Shown here piece by piece: positions 34,575 through 43,110 of a DNA stretch of 64,000 nt (its first letter is position 1; every line of letters begins with the position of its first letter). The DNA lies in the NCBI GenBank assembly GCA_910579155.1, contig CAJTTS010000005.1:30659-94658 (forward strand), read 5' to 3'. This DNA comes from an uncultured Oscillospiraceae bacterium (GTDB lineage Bacteria > Bacillota_A > Clostridia > Oscillospirales > Oscillospiraceae). A program made the translations under genes and the position numbers. A model generated the notes under the pieces. It ran no database searches. It had not been told where the DNA came from and saw only the letters and a list, made by a program, of their open reading frames with translations.

Positions 34575-35795
34575 TCACGGCTTTTTCCGACGCCGCCATA
34601 CTTCCAGCACCGACGCCACCAGCAGCAGCCCCAGCGCCAGGCATCCGGCGATGCCCATGGTGCGGAAGAACGTCTCCAGGAACTGGTCCGTCTCCCCCCG
34701 GAGGCCGCGGTCCATGGCCTGATAGATGGTCAGGCCCGGCACCAGCGGGAACATGGCGATGACCAGGTAAGACGTAGCCGGGCACCGCCGCCACCGGGCC
34801 ATCCACTCGGAGTAGACCGCCACCGCCACCGCCGCCAACAGGCTGGCGGCGAAGGGGTTGGCCCACAGGCCCATGGCGGCCAGGTATGCCGCCCAGCCCA
34901 GCGCGCCCCCCAGGCAGCACAGCAGCGCGCCTATCCCTTCGGCGTTGAACGCCGGGCAGAACCCCAGACAGGCCACAAAGGCCACCAAGCAGTAGACCAA
35001 GGGGCTGTACGCCGCCGAAGCCCCCGGCTGAGCGGGCACCGCTTCCCGGAACAGCGCCATGGCAAGCCCCGCGCCCAGGGCGATGGCCCCCGCCGACAGC
35101 ACCGCCCGGGCAAAGGTGGCCAGCCCGGCCACCATGTCACCGGTGAGCAGGTCGCTCATGAAGTTGGTGAACACCAGGCCGGGCACCAGCACCATGATGC
35201 CGCCCGCCACAGTGATCTCCAGGCTGATGGGCGCGCCCAGCGCCGACAGGCCACAGGACACACCCGCCAGCACAAACGCCGACGCCAGGGTGGCGAGAAA
35301 AGGGTTGATGCCCACCCGGTCCAGGGCCACCAGGCACGCCCCGCAGGCCAGCCCCGCCAGCCCGGCGGCGGCCGCCTCCGCCCAGCCGCCGGAGAAAAAC
35401 AGCGCAAAGAAAAACGCCCCCACAAAGTACCCGAACAGGCACAGAGCCACGGGATACCGCCGCAGCCCGGCCCGGGTCTGACGGCACTGGCGCAGAATCT
35501 CTCCCGGGTCCTCCGGCGGGGCGGCGCACAGGCGGCGGGACAGGTCGTTATACCGCTCGATGCCCTCGATGTCCACGGAGGAGGCGGGGACGCGGCGCAT
35601 CACCGTGCGGGTGCGGCCGTCGGGACAGGACGCGCACACCCAGACGCAGTTGGGGATGGCGAATACGTCCCCCTCCAGGCCGTAGGCGGCCAGTATGCGG
35701 CGCGCCGTGTCCTCCGCGCGCTGAATCTCCGCGCCGTGCTCCAAAAGCCGGCGGCCTACCTCGCAGCAGCCCTCCAGCAGCAGATCGTAGTCCAT
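34575..35795 (-). CDS. ThrE-family threonine/serine exporter
   Basis: A 406-residue protein with an N-terminal ThrE cytoplasmic domain (LLEHGAEIQRAEDTARRIL, typical of the family) and about ten helices in two blocks. It thus combines the ThrE/YjjP and YjjB-like (ThrE_2) modules in one chain. It probably exports threonine, serine or related metabolites; the family members characterised include Corynebacterium ThrE. The ATG at 35795 follows CAGGAGG. No promoter is obvious immediately upstream. The candidate toxin gene lies on the same strand about 140 bp upstream. Confidence 0.8.
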   Translation of the reverse strand: MDYDLLLEGCCEVGRRLLEHGAEIQRAEDTARRILAAYGLEGDVFAIPNCVWVCASCPDGRTRTVMRRVPASSVDIEGIERYNDLSRRLCAAPPEDPGEILRQCRQTRAGLRRYPVALCLFGYFVGAFFFALFFSGGWAEAAAAGLAGLACGACLVALDRVGINPFLATLASAFVLAGVSCGLSALGAPISLEITVAGGIMVLVPGLVFTNFMSDLLTGDMVAGLATFARAVLSAGAIALGAGLAMALFREAVPAQPGASAAYSPLVYCLVAFVACLGFCPAFNAEGIGALLCCLGGALGWAAYLAAMGLWANPFAASLLAAVAVAVYSEWMARWRRCPATSYLVIAMFPLVPGLTIYQAMDRGLRGETDQFLETFFRTMGIAGCLALGLLLVASVLEVWRRRKKP

Positions 35796-35823
35796 CAAAC
35801 GCGCCTCCTGATGTGAAATCGCC

Positions 35824-35851
35824 TTGACAAATTTAGAAAAAACGATATAAT
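35824..35851 (+). promoter_or_regulatory. Near-consensus promoter of a small plus-strand RNA
   Basis: TTGACA (35824-35829), 16 bases, TATAAT (35846-35851). It faces away from the ThrE gene and towards the convergent small peptide gene, with no ordinary gene as target. Confidence 0.75.
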
Positions 35852-35857
35852 ACAAAC

Positions 35858-35950
35858 AGTGGGGCGCCGTTACGACGGTCAGCCTCCCTTAATTGGCCTA
35901 ACTTTTACGTTGACCGCCTGGGGGCAAGCCGGGCGGTCAACACGCTTTTT
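35858..35950 (+). ncRNA. Candidate antisense (antitoxin-type) RNA, about 93 nt
   Basis: Predicted from a promoter at 35824-35851 to a hairpin (35909-35918 pairing with 35932-35941, 10 bp) followed by TTTTT at 35946-35950. Its 3' end overlaps the last four or five codons of the convergent peptide gene. Its 5' part carries CCTCCCTT (35883-35890), a direct repeat of 36041-36048, so it is complementary to the AAGGGAGG ribosome site of the peptide mRNA. This is the layout of Fst/RNA II and TxpA/RatA-type antitoxins. There is no expression evidence. Confidence 0.55.
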
Positions 35951-36098
35951 GGGCGGTAAGGATCATCAGAAGGAGCACAATGATGAACCAAATCACAAAA
36001 CGCAGGGCTTGCGCCCAGCGTCCACGTCCCATGCGCCTCACCTCCCTTCACAAATGAGGTGAGGGAGGCTAGCCGACCGCCATTTATGTAACGGCGCC
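35863..36098. repeat. Inverted 11-bp repeat at both 5' ends of the small locus
   Basis: GGCGCCGTTAC (35863-35873) recurs inverted as GTAACGGCGCC (36088-36098), a few bases downstream of each of the two convergent promoters. Both predicted transcripts therefore begin with the same leader sequence. GGTC and GCCTCCC blocks are likewise repeated inside each leader. Confidence 0.8.
35937..36032 (-). CDS. Small hydrophobic peptide, candidate type I toxin
   Basis: A 31-residue peptide too short for routine gene finding. It begins MGRGRWAQALR, continues with an uninterrupted hydrophobic helix (residues 12-25: Phe, Val, Ile, Trp and Leu rich) and ends TAQKAC. The ribosome site AAGGGAGGTGA (36048-36038) is almost a perfect anti-16S match. 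It is locked in a 9-bp hairpin with an 11-base loop (36036-36044 with 36056-36064), which is typical of type I toxin mRNAs. The promoter is at 36135-36107. A hairpin follows the stop. Size, charge pattern and convergent RNA all suggest a membrane-depolarising toxin. The alternative is a leader peptide for the ThrE gene downstream. I see no close match to named toxin families. Confidence 0.6.
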   Translation of the reverse strand: MGRGRWAQALRFVIWFIIVLLLMILTAQKAC

Positions 36099-36106
36099 TT
36101 GGCAGG

Positions 36107-36135
36107 ATTATAGCACATTAAAATAAGGAAGGCAA
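36107..36135 (-). promoter_or_regulatory. Promoter of the small peptide gene (minus strand)
   Basis: TTGCCT (36135-36130), exactly 17 bases, TATAAT (36112-36107); the transcript would start near 36100, giving a 67-base leader. Confidence 0.7.
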
Positions 36136-36193
36136 GGGCTGGCGGATTTTGCCGGGCCTGCCATTTTATTTTGTAAAAAATTTGGGTTAAGCC

Positions 36194-36221
36194 TTGCAAA
36201 TTTTTGCCGATAGAGTATAAT
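36194..36221 (+). promoter_or_regulatory. Promoter of the SLH surface-protein gene
   Basis: TTGCAA (36194-36199), 16 bases, TATAAT (36216-36221). It leads into a leader of about 145 bases with an AAGGAGGAAGAG ribosome site before 36374. Confidence 0.75.
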
Positions 36222-36373
36222 AGTAGGCGTATAACTGTGGCGTCGGAGGCGGCAGCCAATCATTCCGATGGAAGGAGGGCCGTATGCCCGGCCACGACCC
36301 GAAACGGGACAAACACAGCCGGCAAGACCGGCGCACCCCTGCGATCCAAACCAGAACAAGGAGGAAGAGAAAC

Positions 36374-39300
36374 ATGAAGAAACGACTTTTGTCGGCTGCT
36401 TTGGCCCTGGCCATGGTGCTGACATTGATCCCCGCGACCGTTGTTCCCGCGTTCGCGGTGGATTGGGCGACCACAAGCGGGGATAATAAGCCCTCATCAG
36501 CGAATTATCCCACGTCTGCTACGGACGCGACTCCCAAACCCTATTATGTGAAAGACGCCACCGGCAAGGTGACCAGCACCGTCACCGTCACCCGCTGCAA
36601 TGCCGCCAATCCCACCACCGGCCAGGAGTACGGCAAGTGGTATTGGCAGGACAACAGGGGCGGTAATTCCGGTGCTCCCAAGTACATGGAAGTGCAGAGC
36701 GGCCTCGTGGCCGGCACCAGCGGCAGCGGCCAGTGGTACAAGAGTATTGATGATTACAGCAATACCACCGCCAGTGGCGGCGAGAAGGTGAAGGGCGCGT
36801 TCACCGTGCTGGGCACCAGCGGTGTTAACCTGAGCCGTTATACGGACACCAGCCTGAACATCGATTTCGCCAACGGCACCGATTCCCTCACCGTTCCCGA
36901 CACCATCACCAGCCTGAACCTCACCGCCAAGTTCACGACGACTCCCAATGGCGTGGCAGAAAAGGGCCAGGTGGGGGCGATTACTACCAGCCGCGGCACC
37001 CAGGTTACCGGCGGGACCAACACCGGCCTGAACATTACCGCCAACAACATTAATTTTGGCACAATCAGTCTGACGGGCCGGGCCAACACCCTGACCCTGA
37101 CCAACTGCACGGGCGGCGGCATCACGATGGACGGCCAGACCACCACCACCGTGGGCGGGGCCAACCCCAATTCCTGGGGCGCGCAGACCATCCGGGCCAC
37201 CGGCTGCGGCAATCTGGGCAATATCACCATTACCGGCAGCAACGGCGGCGGCGTCACCCTGACGGATTCCACCGCCGGGACGGTGGGCTTCACCAGCGAC
37301 GGCGGCACCGTCAGCGTGAGCGGCCAGTCCACTACGGGCGTGATTACCGTGGAGGCCCGGACCAAGACGGGCAGCTATCCCACCGTCAACATCACCGGCG
37401 GCACTGTCGGCGGCGTCACGCAGACCTCCACGCCGAATAACAGCAAGGCCGTTGCCATCAATGTGAGCGGCAGCTCCACCAACTTCGGCGCGATCACCGT
37501 CAACAGCATAGGCAACGTCACCATCAACAGCGCCGACGGCACCGCCATCACCGTGCCGGAGGGCTCCCTGAAGATCAACGGCTCCGGCGTGCATGTGACC
37601 GGCGCCATGACCCTGGCCGCGAACGGCAAGACCACCCTGGACATCGCCGCCGGGAACAGCACCTTCGGCAGCATTACGACTACCAATGGCTCCAATCTGA
37701 CCATCGGCAGCTGGAACGGCAGCCGCCAGAGGGACGGCGGCAACAACTACGGCACGCTGAGCCTGGTCGGTTACGACGGCAAGAAGGTCACCGGCGGCAC
37801 CTTCGCCAACGCGATGACGACCACCTTCGGCGGGGTGAACTGCATCCCCTGGCTGGATACCAACAACCTCCAGTTCTTTGCGGTGAACAGCGCCAATACC
37901 GTTGACCTTTACGGCAAAACCGAGCTGGCCCGGGCCATCTCCGACATCGGCGAGACACAGGCCACGGACACCGACGGCATCACCGTTCTGGCTCAGGCCG
38001 ACGGCAAGGGGCATCTCGTGCTGATGAACGGCAGCAACGTGTGGGCCAAGATCGGCTACAACGACTGGACCCCGCTGTACCTCCCCGACCGGGTCAACGG
38101 CATGGCCATCACCACCTGGTACGCCCCCAGCAACCACAACATCATGCTCTCCACCAACAAGGTGGAGAATGTGCCGCCTCCCTCCGGGACTCCTTTGCAG
38201 CTGGTCCTGAACGCCACCGGCAGCGTCAACACGGCGGCCAGCAAGATCACCAAGGCCACCACATCGGTTAGCAACACCCCCGGTCAGGTTGTGGAGAACC
38301 AGAATGTGACCGCCACCCTGAACGGCAACAACATCCACCTGACCGGCGCGGTCAGCTCCAATGTGGGCGGCCTGGCCAACATTCTGGTGGATCTGGAGAC
38401 CGATGTGGTCGATAAGGATGGCGACTTCATCACGATCGAGGGCGTGGCCATCAACTACAACGTGGGCACCAAGAGCGTCAGCTTCAGCTCCATCCAGCCC
38501 GAGAGCGCCAGCAATATCGGCGTGGTCGTGATCAACGGCGAGCTGGTGCTGAACAACGGCACCGGCGCGCACTACACCGTCAGCGCCAACCTGACCGAGT
38601 CCGCCAGCCGGCTGGGCATCGTCACGGGGGGCGAGACTTATCAGAAGATCGTGGTCACCTTCGGCGGCTCCGAGGCCGGCAAGACCGCCGCGCAGAAGCA
38701 GGTCATCACCGACGCGCTGGCCGGCGAGAAAAGCAACTTCACCTATGGCAACAACCGGGCCATGCAGCAGGCTATCAACGCCGCCCAGGCCACCATCACC
38801 AGCAACCAGAGCGTGGAGAGCTGGATCACCAACACCAGGAACACCATCTGGCGCAGCGGCTTCAAGAGCCCCAACGCCACCGAAAACACCAACTACGGTT
38901 ACGCGACCAACATGGCTCCCCACACCGGCGCTTTCAACAGCAACTCCACCGATGGCGGCGTCATCAACACGAAGTTTTCCAAGGCTTACATCGTGCCCTA
39001 TCTGGTGGTGAACGTCACCCAGTACGATCCCGCCGGCACCATGACCGTCACCCTCACCCCCTACTACCGCGTGGACGTGAGCGCTTCCACCGGCTATGAT
39101 CCCGACTATGCCTACACCGTGCAGCAGGGCCGTGCCCTCAGCCTCACCGGCGTGATGACCGGCGACGCTGCTGACGAAATCAAGGTGACCTTCGGTGACA
39201 ACCTGCCTGCCCCCTTCGCGACCCGGTACATGCACCAGGACGGCAAATACGTCTACCAGGGCGCTGCGAAGGTCTGGACCATCACCCATGTGGGCACCAA

Positions 39301-40777
39301 CGGCACCCTGGGCACCGTGGTCATCAACGACAAGAAAGGCCTGATTTCCATTGCGGAGACGCAGGTGGCGTCGGCGGGGTGTCCCCCTGTGATTGCCAAT
39401 CGTGCTCCCACCCTGACTCAGCTTGGCTGTACCTACGACACCCTCCAGGCCGCCATCGACGACACCGTGCGCGGCAATATGGTCCAGACCGATCCTTCGA
39501 TCGGCGTCAGCGCCGAGACCATGGACACCGTGGTGATCGACGGCCAGTACACCGGCAGCGGCGCGGTCACCGTGAGCGGTCAGGCCCGGAAGATCTGCGT
39601 GCTCGCCAAGGGCCAGCAGAGCGTGAGCAGCACCAGCAAGGGCGTGACGGTGCGCAACGTGACCACTCAGGTGTCGGGCGGCTACGTTTACATCATTGAG
39701 CAGACTCAGGACACCGCGCCCACCGGCGGCAACATCACCGTCAACAGCGCCACCGGCGGCTCCGCCAGCGTTAACGCCAACCCCGCCAGCGCGGGCCAGA
39801 CCGTGACCATCACCCTGTCCGCCTCCAACGGCTACACGCCCAGCGGCGTCACCGTAAAGGACAGCAGCGGCAAGACCGTCAGCGTCAGCGGCTCCGGCAG
39901 CAAGTACACCTTCACCATGCCCTCCGGCAGCGTGACCGTGACTCCGTCCTTCACCCTGAGCCAGACCGTCCGGAAGGCCACCGTGTCCGTTTCCCCCAAC
40001 AGCATGGGCACCACCACCACCACCGCCGCCGCCACCAGCAACCAGGTTGACGCGGGCAGCAGCGTGGGCGTGACCACCCTCCCGGCCTCCGGCTACCGCA
40101 CCATGGGCGTGAACATCAGCACCAACGGCGGCGCGGCCACCGCGACCCGCCAGGGCGACAACTACTTCACGTTCACCGTGCCCAGCAACGCCACCGCCGT
40201 CACCGTCACCCCGATCTATGACCGTGACAACGGCACCAAGTTCAGCGACGTGTGGTCCACCGAGTATTACTCCAAGAGCGTGGCGTGGGCCGTGCGCCAG
40301 GGCATCACCAACGGCACCAGCACCTATGGGTTCAGCCCGTCCGTCACCTGCACCCGCGCCCAGATGATGACCTTCCTGTGGCGTGTGGCGGGCCGTCCCA
40401 CTGTGAGCGGCGTGAACAACCCGTTTGTGGACGTGTACCCCGGCATGGGTTCGGATTACTACAACGCCATCCTGTGGGCGGTGTCCAAGGGCATCACCAA
40501 CGGCACCGACGCCACCCACTTCAGCCCCAGCGGGACCGTCACCCGCGCTCAGGCGATTACCTTCCTGTACCGCTACGAGGGTTCCCCCACCGTCAGCGCC
40601 AGCACCGGCTTCTATGACGTGCCCTCCACCGAGTATTACGCCAGGGCCGTGTCTTGGGCGAAGTCCAAGGGCGTGACCGACGGCACCAGCACCTACTACT
40701 TCAGCCCGAGCCAGGGCGTTACCCGCGCTCAGGCGGTGACGTTCCTGTACCGCGACCGCACCGGCGACATCGCGTAA
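36374..40777 (+). CDS. Very large surface protein with three C-terminal SLH domains
   Basis: A 1467-residue exported protein. The signal peptide is KKRLLSAALALAMVLTLIPA plus TVVPAFA. Residues 30 to about 560 are Thr/Gly/Asn-rich with many short NITGSNGGG- and TVGFTSDGG-like strands, which suggests a beta-helix or other repetitive beta fold. Two Ig-like or repeat modules follow near 1130-1280 (GYTPSGVTVKDSSGKTVSV; KYTFTMPSGSVTVTPSF). Three SLH domains then end the protein (FSDVWSTEYYSKSVAWAVRQ, FVDVYPGMGSDYYNAILWAV, FYDVPSTEYYARAVSWAKSK). The SLH domains should bind pyruvylated secondary wall polysaccharide. The function may be an S-layer component, adhesin or polysaccharide-binding protein; no catalytic motif was recognised. 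It is monocistronic. Confidence 0.85.
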   Translation: MKKRLLSAALALAMVLTLIPATVVPAFAVDWATTSGDNKPSSANYPTSATDATPKPYYVKDATGKVTSTVTVTRCNAANPTTGQEYGKWYWQDNRGGNSGAPKYMEVQSGLVAGTSGSGQWYKSIDDYSNTTASGGEKVKGAFTVLGTSGVNLSRYTDTSLNIDFANGTDSLTVPDTITSLNLTAKFTTTPNGVAEKGQVGAITTSRGTQVTGGTNTGLNITANNINFGTISLTGRANTLTLTNCTGGGITMDGQTTTTVGGANPNSWGAQTIRATGCGNLGNITITGSNGGGVTLTDSTAGTVGFTSDGGTVSVSGQSTTGVITVEARTKTGSYPTVNITGGTVGGVTQTSTPNNSKAVAINVSGSSTNFGAITVNSIGNVTINSADGTAITVPEGSLKINGSGVHVTGAMTLAANGKTTLDIAAGNSTFGSITTTNGSNLTIGSWNGSRQRDGGNNYGTLSLVGYDGKKVTGGTFANAMTTTFGGVNCIPWLDTNNLQFFAVNSANTVDLYGKTELARAISDIGETQATDTDGITVLAQADGKGHLVLMNGSNVWAKIGYNDWTPLYLPDRVNGMAITTWYAPSNHNIMLSTNKVENVPPPSGTPLQLVLNATGSVNTAASKITKATTSVSNTPGQVVENQNVTATLNGNNIHLTGAVSSNVGGLANILVDLETDVVDKDGDFITIEGVAINYNVGTKSVSFSSIQPESASNIGVVVINGELVLNNGTGAHYTVSANLTESASRLGIVTGGETYQKIVVTFGGSEAGKTAAQKQVITDALAGEKSNFTYGNNRAMQQAINAAQATITSNQSVESWITNTRNTIWRSGFKSPNATENTNYGYATNMAPHTGAFNSNSTDGGVINTKFSKAYIVPYLVVNVTQYDPAGTMTVTLTPYYRVDVSASTGYDPDYAYTVQQGRALSLTGVMTGDAADEIKVTFGDNLPAPFATRYMHQDGKYVYQGAAKVWTITHVGTNGTLGTVVINDKKGLISIAETQVASAGCPPVIANRAPTLTQLGCTYDTLQAAIDDTVRGNMVQTDPSIGVSAETMDTVVIDGQYTGSGAVTVSGQARKICVLAKGQQSVSSTSKGVTVRNVTTQVSGGYVYIIEQTQDTAPTGGNITVNSATGGSASVNANPASAGQTVTITLSASNGYTPSGVTVKDSSGKTVSVSGSGSKYTFTMPSGSVTVTPSFTLSQTVRKATVSVSPNSMGTTTTTAAATSNQVDAGSSVGVTTLPASGYRTMGVNISTNGGAATATRQGDNYFTFTVPSNATAVTVTPIYDRDNGTKFSDVWSTEYYSKSVAWAVRQGITNGTSTYGFSPSVTCTRAQMMTFLWRVAGRPTVSGVNNPFVDVYPGMGSDYYNAILWAVSKGITNGTDATHFSPSGTVTRAQAITFLYRYEGSPTVSASTGFYDVPSTEYYARAVSWAKSKGVTDGTSTYYFSPSQGVTRAQAVTFLYRDRTGDIA

Positions 40778-40802
40778 GGCGGCGCGCGGAACTGAGAATG
40801 GA

Positions 40803-40834
40803 AGAGACCCGGCCATCCGGCCGGGTCTCTTTTT
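40803..40834 (+). terminator. Terminator of the SLH gene
   Basis: A 12-bp perfect stem, AGAGACCCGGCC with its complement, and an ATCC loop, then TTTT. Confidence 0.9.
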
Positions 40835-40898
40835 GTGCGCGGGACCGGCAACGGCGGCGTCTAAAGAAAAATTTAATCAGAAGATCATAGGATTTATC

Positions 40899-40927
40899 TT
40901 GAAACAAGGTATGGTGTGTTGTAAGAT
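40899..40927 (+). promoter_or_regulatory. Promoter of the AI-2E-family gene
   Basis: TTGAAA (40899-40904), 17 bases, TAAGAT (40922-40927), 36 bases before the start codon. Confidence 0.55.
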
Positions 40928-40962
40928 AGAGGCAGCTCCAACGCGGGAAAGGATGAGCGGAC

Positions 40963-42171
40963 ATGAATAAAGAATTCCTGAAAAAGATTTTTTTCCAATC
41001 CCTGACCGGGTTCCTCTCTCTGGCGCTTGCAATCCTGCTGTTTTTCTGCATCCAGCGCCTGGATGCGCTGAAAGGGGTCCTCGGTTGGCTGATAGAAGTG
41101 CTGATGCCCTTCATTTACGGCGGTACTATGGCATATCTGCTGAAAACGCCCTGTGGTTTTCTGGAGGGGAAGATCGAGGCGCTGCTGCCGGAAAAGCACA
41201 AGAAAAAGGCGAATGTGCTGGCGGTGTTGGCGGTGCTGGTCATCAGCGTGTTTGTGATCTACCTGCTGCTGAGCATGGTGATCCCGGAGATGGGGCGAAG
41301 CATCATGGCCCTGGCGGAGGCGGTGCCGCCGAAAGTTGATGAGTTCACGCAATGGGTCATCGGGCACCTGGAAGGGAATGCGATGCTCCAAGGCTATGTG
41401 GACAACGCGTTTACCAGTATGGAGAACTGGCTCGTCAACTGGGCGCAAACGGACCTGCTGAACACGGCCCAGGGGATGATGGGCGGCGTAGTCAGCACGG
41501 TAAGCGTCATGTTCACTGCGGTGAAAAATATTGTGCTGGGGCTCATCATTTGCATCTACCTGCTGGCGGGGCGGAAGAAACTCGCCAAGCACGGCAAAGC
41601 GCTGATATATGCCGTGTTTAAGCCGGAGCGGGCGGACGCCTTGCTGAGGGAATGCGCTTTCATTGACAGCACGTTTGTAGGCTTTTTCGGCGGGAAAATC
41701 CTGGACAGCGCCATTGTAGGGCTGATCTGCTATGTGTTTTGCGTGATTATGACCCTCGTGGCGGATTTTCAGAACGCCGTCCTCATCAGTGTCATCATCG
41801 GTGTGACCAACGTCATCCCCTATTTCGGGCCATTCATCGGGGCGGTGCCCACCGCGCTGCTGATCCTGATTTCCAGCCCCCGGAATTGTCTCATTTTCCT
41901 GATTTTCATCGTGGTTTTGCAGCAGTTTGACGGCAATATCCTGGGTCCCAAGCTGCTGGCGGGCAGCGTGGGCCTGACCGGTTTTTGGGTGCTGTTTGCC
42001 ATCACCCTGTTCCAGGGGCTGTTTGGCTTTGTGGGCATTCTGGTGGGTGTGCCGGTGTTCGCCGTCATCTACGACCTGGCGCGGCGCTGGATTGTGGCCG
42101 GGCTGAAAAAGCACGGCAAGATGGAGGTACTCATCGGCGGCGGGGACGATCCGGGAGCGGGAAGTACGTAG
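40963..42171 (+). CDS. AI-2E family transporter (PerM-like permease)
   Basis: A 402-residue membrane protein of the AI-2E/PerM family with about eight helices, a long extracytoplasmic region (about 95-165) and the conserved block NVIPYFGPFIGAVPTALL followed by DGNILGPKLLAGSVGL. Family members have been linked to autoinducer-2 export and to sodium/proton antiport; the substrate here is unknown. The ATG follows GGGAAAGGATGAGCG. It is monocistronic, between two clear terminators. Confidence 0.85.
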   Translation: MNKEFLKKIFFQSLTGFLSLALAILLFFCIQRLDALKGVLGWLIEVLMPFIYGGTMAYLLKTPCGFLEGKIEALLPEKHKKKANVLAVLAVLVISVFVIYLLLSMVIPEMGRSIMALAEAVPPKVDEFTQWVIGHLEGNAMLQGYVDNAFTSMENWLVNWAQTDLLNTAQGMMGGVVSTVSVMFTAVKNIVLGLIICIYLLAGRKKLAKHGKALIYAVFKPERADALLRECAFIDSTFVGFFGGKILDSAIVGLICYVFCVIMTLVADFQNAVLISVIIGVTNVIPYFGPFIGAVPTALLILISSPRNCLIFLIFIVVLQQFDGNILGPKLLAGSVGLTGFWVLFAITLFQGLFGFVGILVGVPVFAVIYDLARRWIVAGLKKHGKMEVLIGGGDDPGAGST

Positions 42172-42178
42172 ACAAGAA

Positions 42179-42206
42179 ACAGGCGGCTCTTGACAGAGCC
42201 GCCTGT
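42179..42206. terminator. Bidirectional terminator
   Basis: A 12-bp perfect stem, ACAGGCGGCTCT with its complement, and a TGAC loop. ATTTTATTT follows on plus and TTTCTTG on minus, ending both convergent genes. Confidence 0.9.
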
Positions 42207-42213
42207 ATTTTAT

Positions 42214-42897
42214 TTACCAGAAGATGGATTTGATGTACGGTTGCTTCATCAGCGGCGCCAGCAGATCCCCCATTTTTCCATCAGGGCAGGGAAAGCGGTC
42301 CATCTGGAGCTCCACGGACATCATGCCCCCGGAACGCTCATATCTGGAGCCCCGAAGGTCAAGGCCCAGCGAGGACAGGTCCGTCATAAGTAGTTCCAAG
42401 GTTCCGGGCCGGTCGTCGATGAGAATGGTGATGACAGGGGAGGCGCTGCCCAGCACATCGTGGTCCCGGTGCAGAGCGGCCTGAACCACCACCAGGAACA
42501 CCGTGCCCACGACGCTGATGGGGTACATGCCCGCCCCGGTGGACATTCCGATGCCCACCGTGGCCCACAGCCCCGCCGCGGTGGACAGACCGGTGACGCC
42601 CCGCTTCCGGGCGAAAATGGTGCCCGCGCCCAAAAAGCCGATGGCGGTGACCAGTCCGGCGGAAATGCGGCTGGGGTCCAGCTTGACCGCCTCAAAGCCG
42701 TAGGATTTGGCATACTCCAGCATGTCGAAAAAGCCGTATTTGGACACCAGCATCATCATGCAGGAGGCGAAGCAGACGATGAGATGGGTGCGGATGCCCG
42801 CGCCTTTCAGCCGGAACTCCCGCTCCAGGCCGATGATTCCGCCCAGCAGGGCGGACAGGGCGAGCCGCAAAATAAATTCCCAAGTGTTCGGGCCCAT
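42214..42897 (-). CDS. MgtC/SapB family protein
   Basis: A 227-residue membrane protein with the MgtC domain: GGIIGLEREFRLKGAGIRTHL in the first loop, AIGFLGAGTIFARKRGVTGLSTAAGLWA (cited as GFLGAGTIFARKRGVTGLST) in the core, about five helices, and a C-terminal ACT-like cytoplasmic domain. In pathogens MgtC modulates the membrane ATP synthase and magnesium or phosphate homeostasis; in commensals the role is unclear. The ATG at 42897 follows GGAGGGATGCGCT. No leader attenuator is evident. Confidence 0.85.
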   Translation of the reverse strand: MGPNTWEFILRLALSALLGGIIGLEREFRLKGAGIRTHLIVCFASCMMMLVSKYGFFDMLEYAKSYGFEAVKLDPSRISAGLVTAIGFLGAGTIFARKRGVTGLSTAAGLWATVGIGMSTGAGMYPISVVGTVFLVVVQAALHRDHDVLGSASPVITILIDDRPGTLELLMTDLSSLGLDLRGSRYERSGGMMSVELQMDRFPCPDGKMGDLLAPLMKQPYIKSIFW

Positions 42898-43002
42898 AGC
42901 GCATCCCTCCACTTCTCCGGTTCAACCGTTTTTTTCATTATACGGCGGCAGGGGAAAGAGTGTCAACATATTGTGCGAAAATTTTACAGAACGCATTCGT
43001 CC

Positions 43003-43031
43003 TTTACAGCGGTATGCTACTGTGCTAAAAT
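43003..43031 (+). promoter_or_regulatory. Promoter of the transglutaminase lipoprotein gene
   Basis: TTTACA (43003-43008), 17 bases, TAAAAT (43026-43031), 80 bases upstream of the start codon. Confidence 0.6.
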
Positions 43032-43110
43032 GGTGGAAAGAGCCTGCTTTACGCATGGCGCAGACGCAGACCGTGTATGGAGCGTATGCGCCCGAAAGGA
43101 GCCGTTGGCG

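Noticed and set aside
35980..36057. Plus-strand 25-codon frame (MMNQITKRRACAQ...) with AAGGAG upstream
   Set aside because: It lies beyond the predicted plus-strand terminator at 35950, is highly basic with no pattern, and is antisense to the better-supported hydrophobic peptide.
36497..40816. Long minus-strand open frame of about 1440 codons
   Set aside because: It is antisense to the SLH protein gene; its Gly/His/Ala/Val-rich composition reflects codon-position bias, not a protein.
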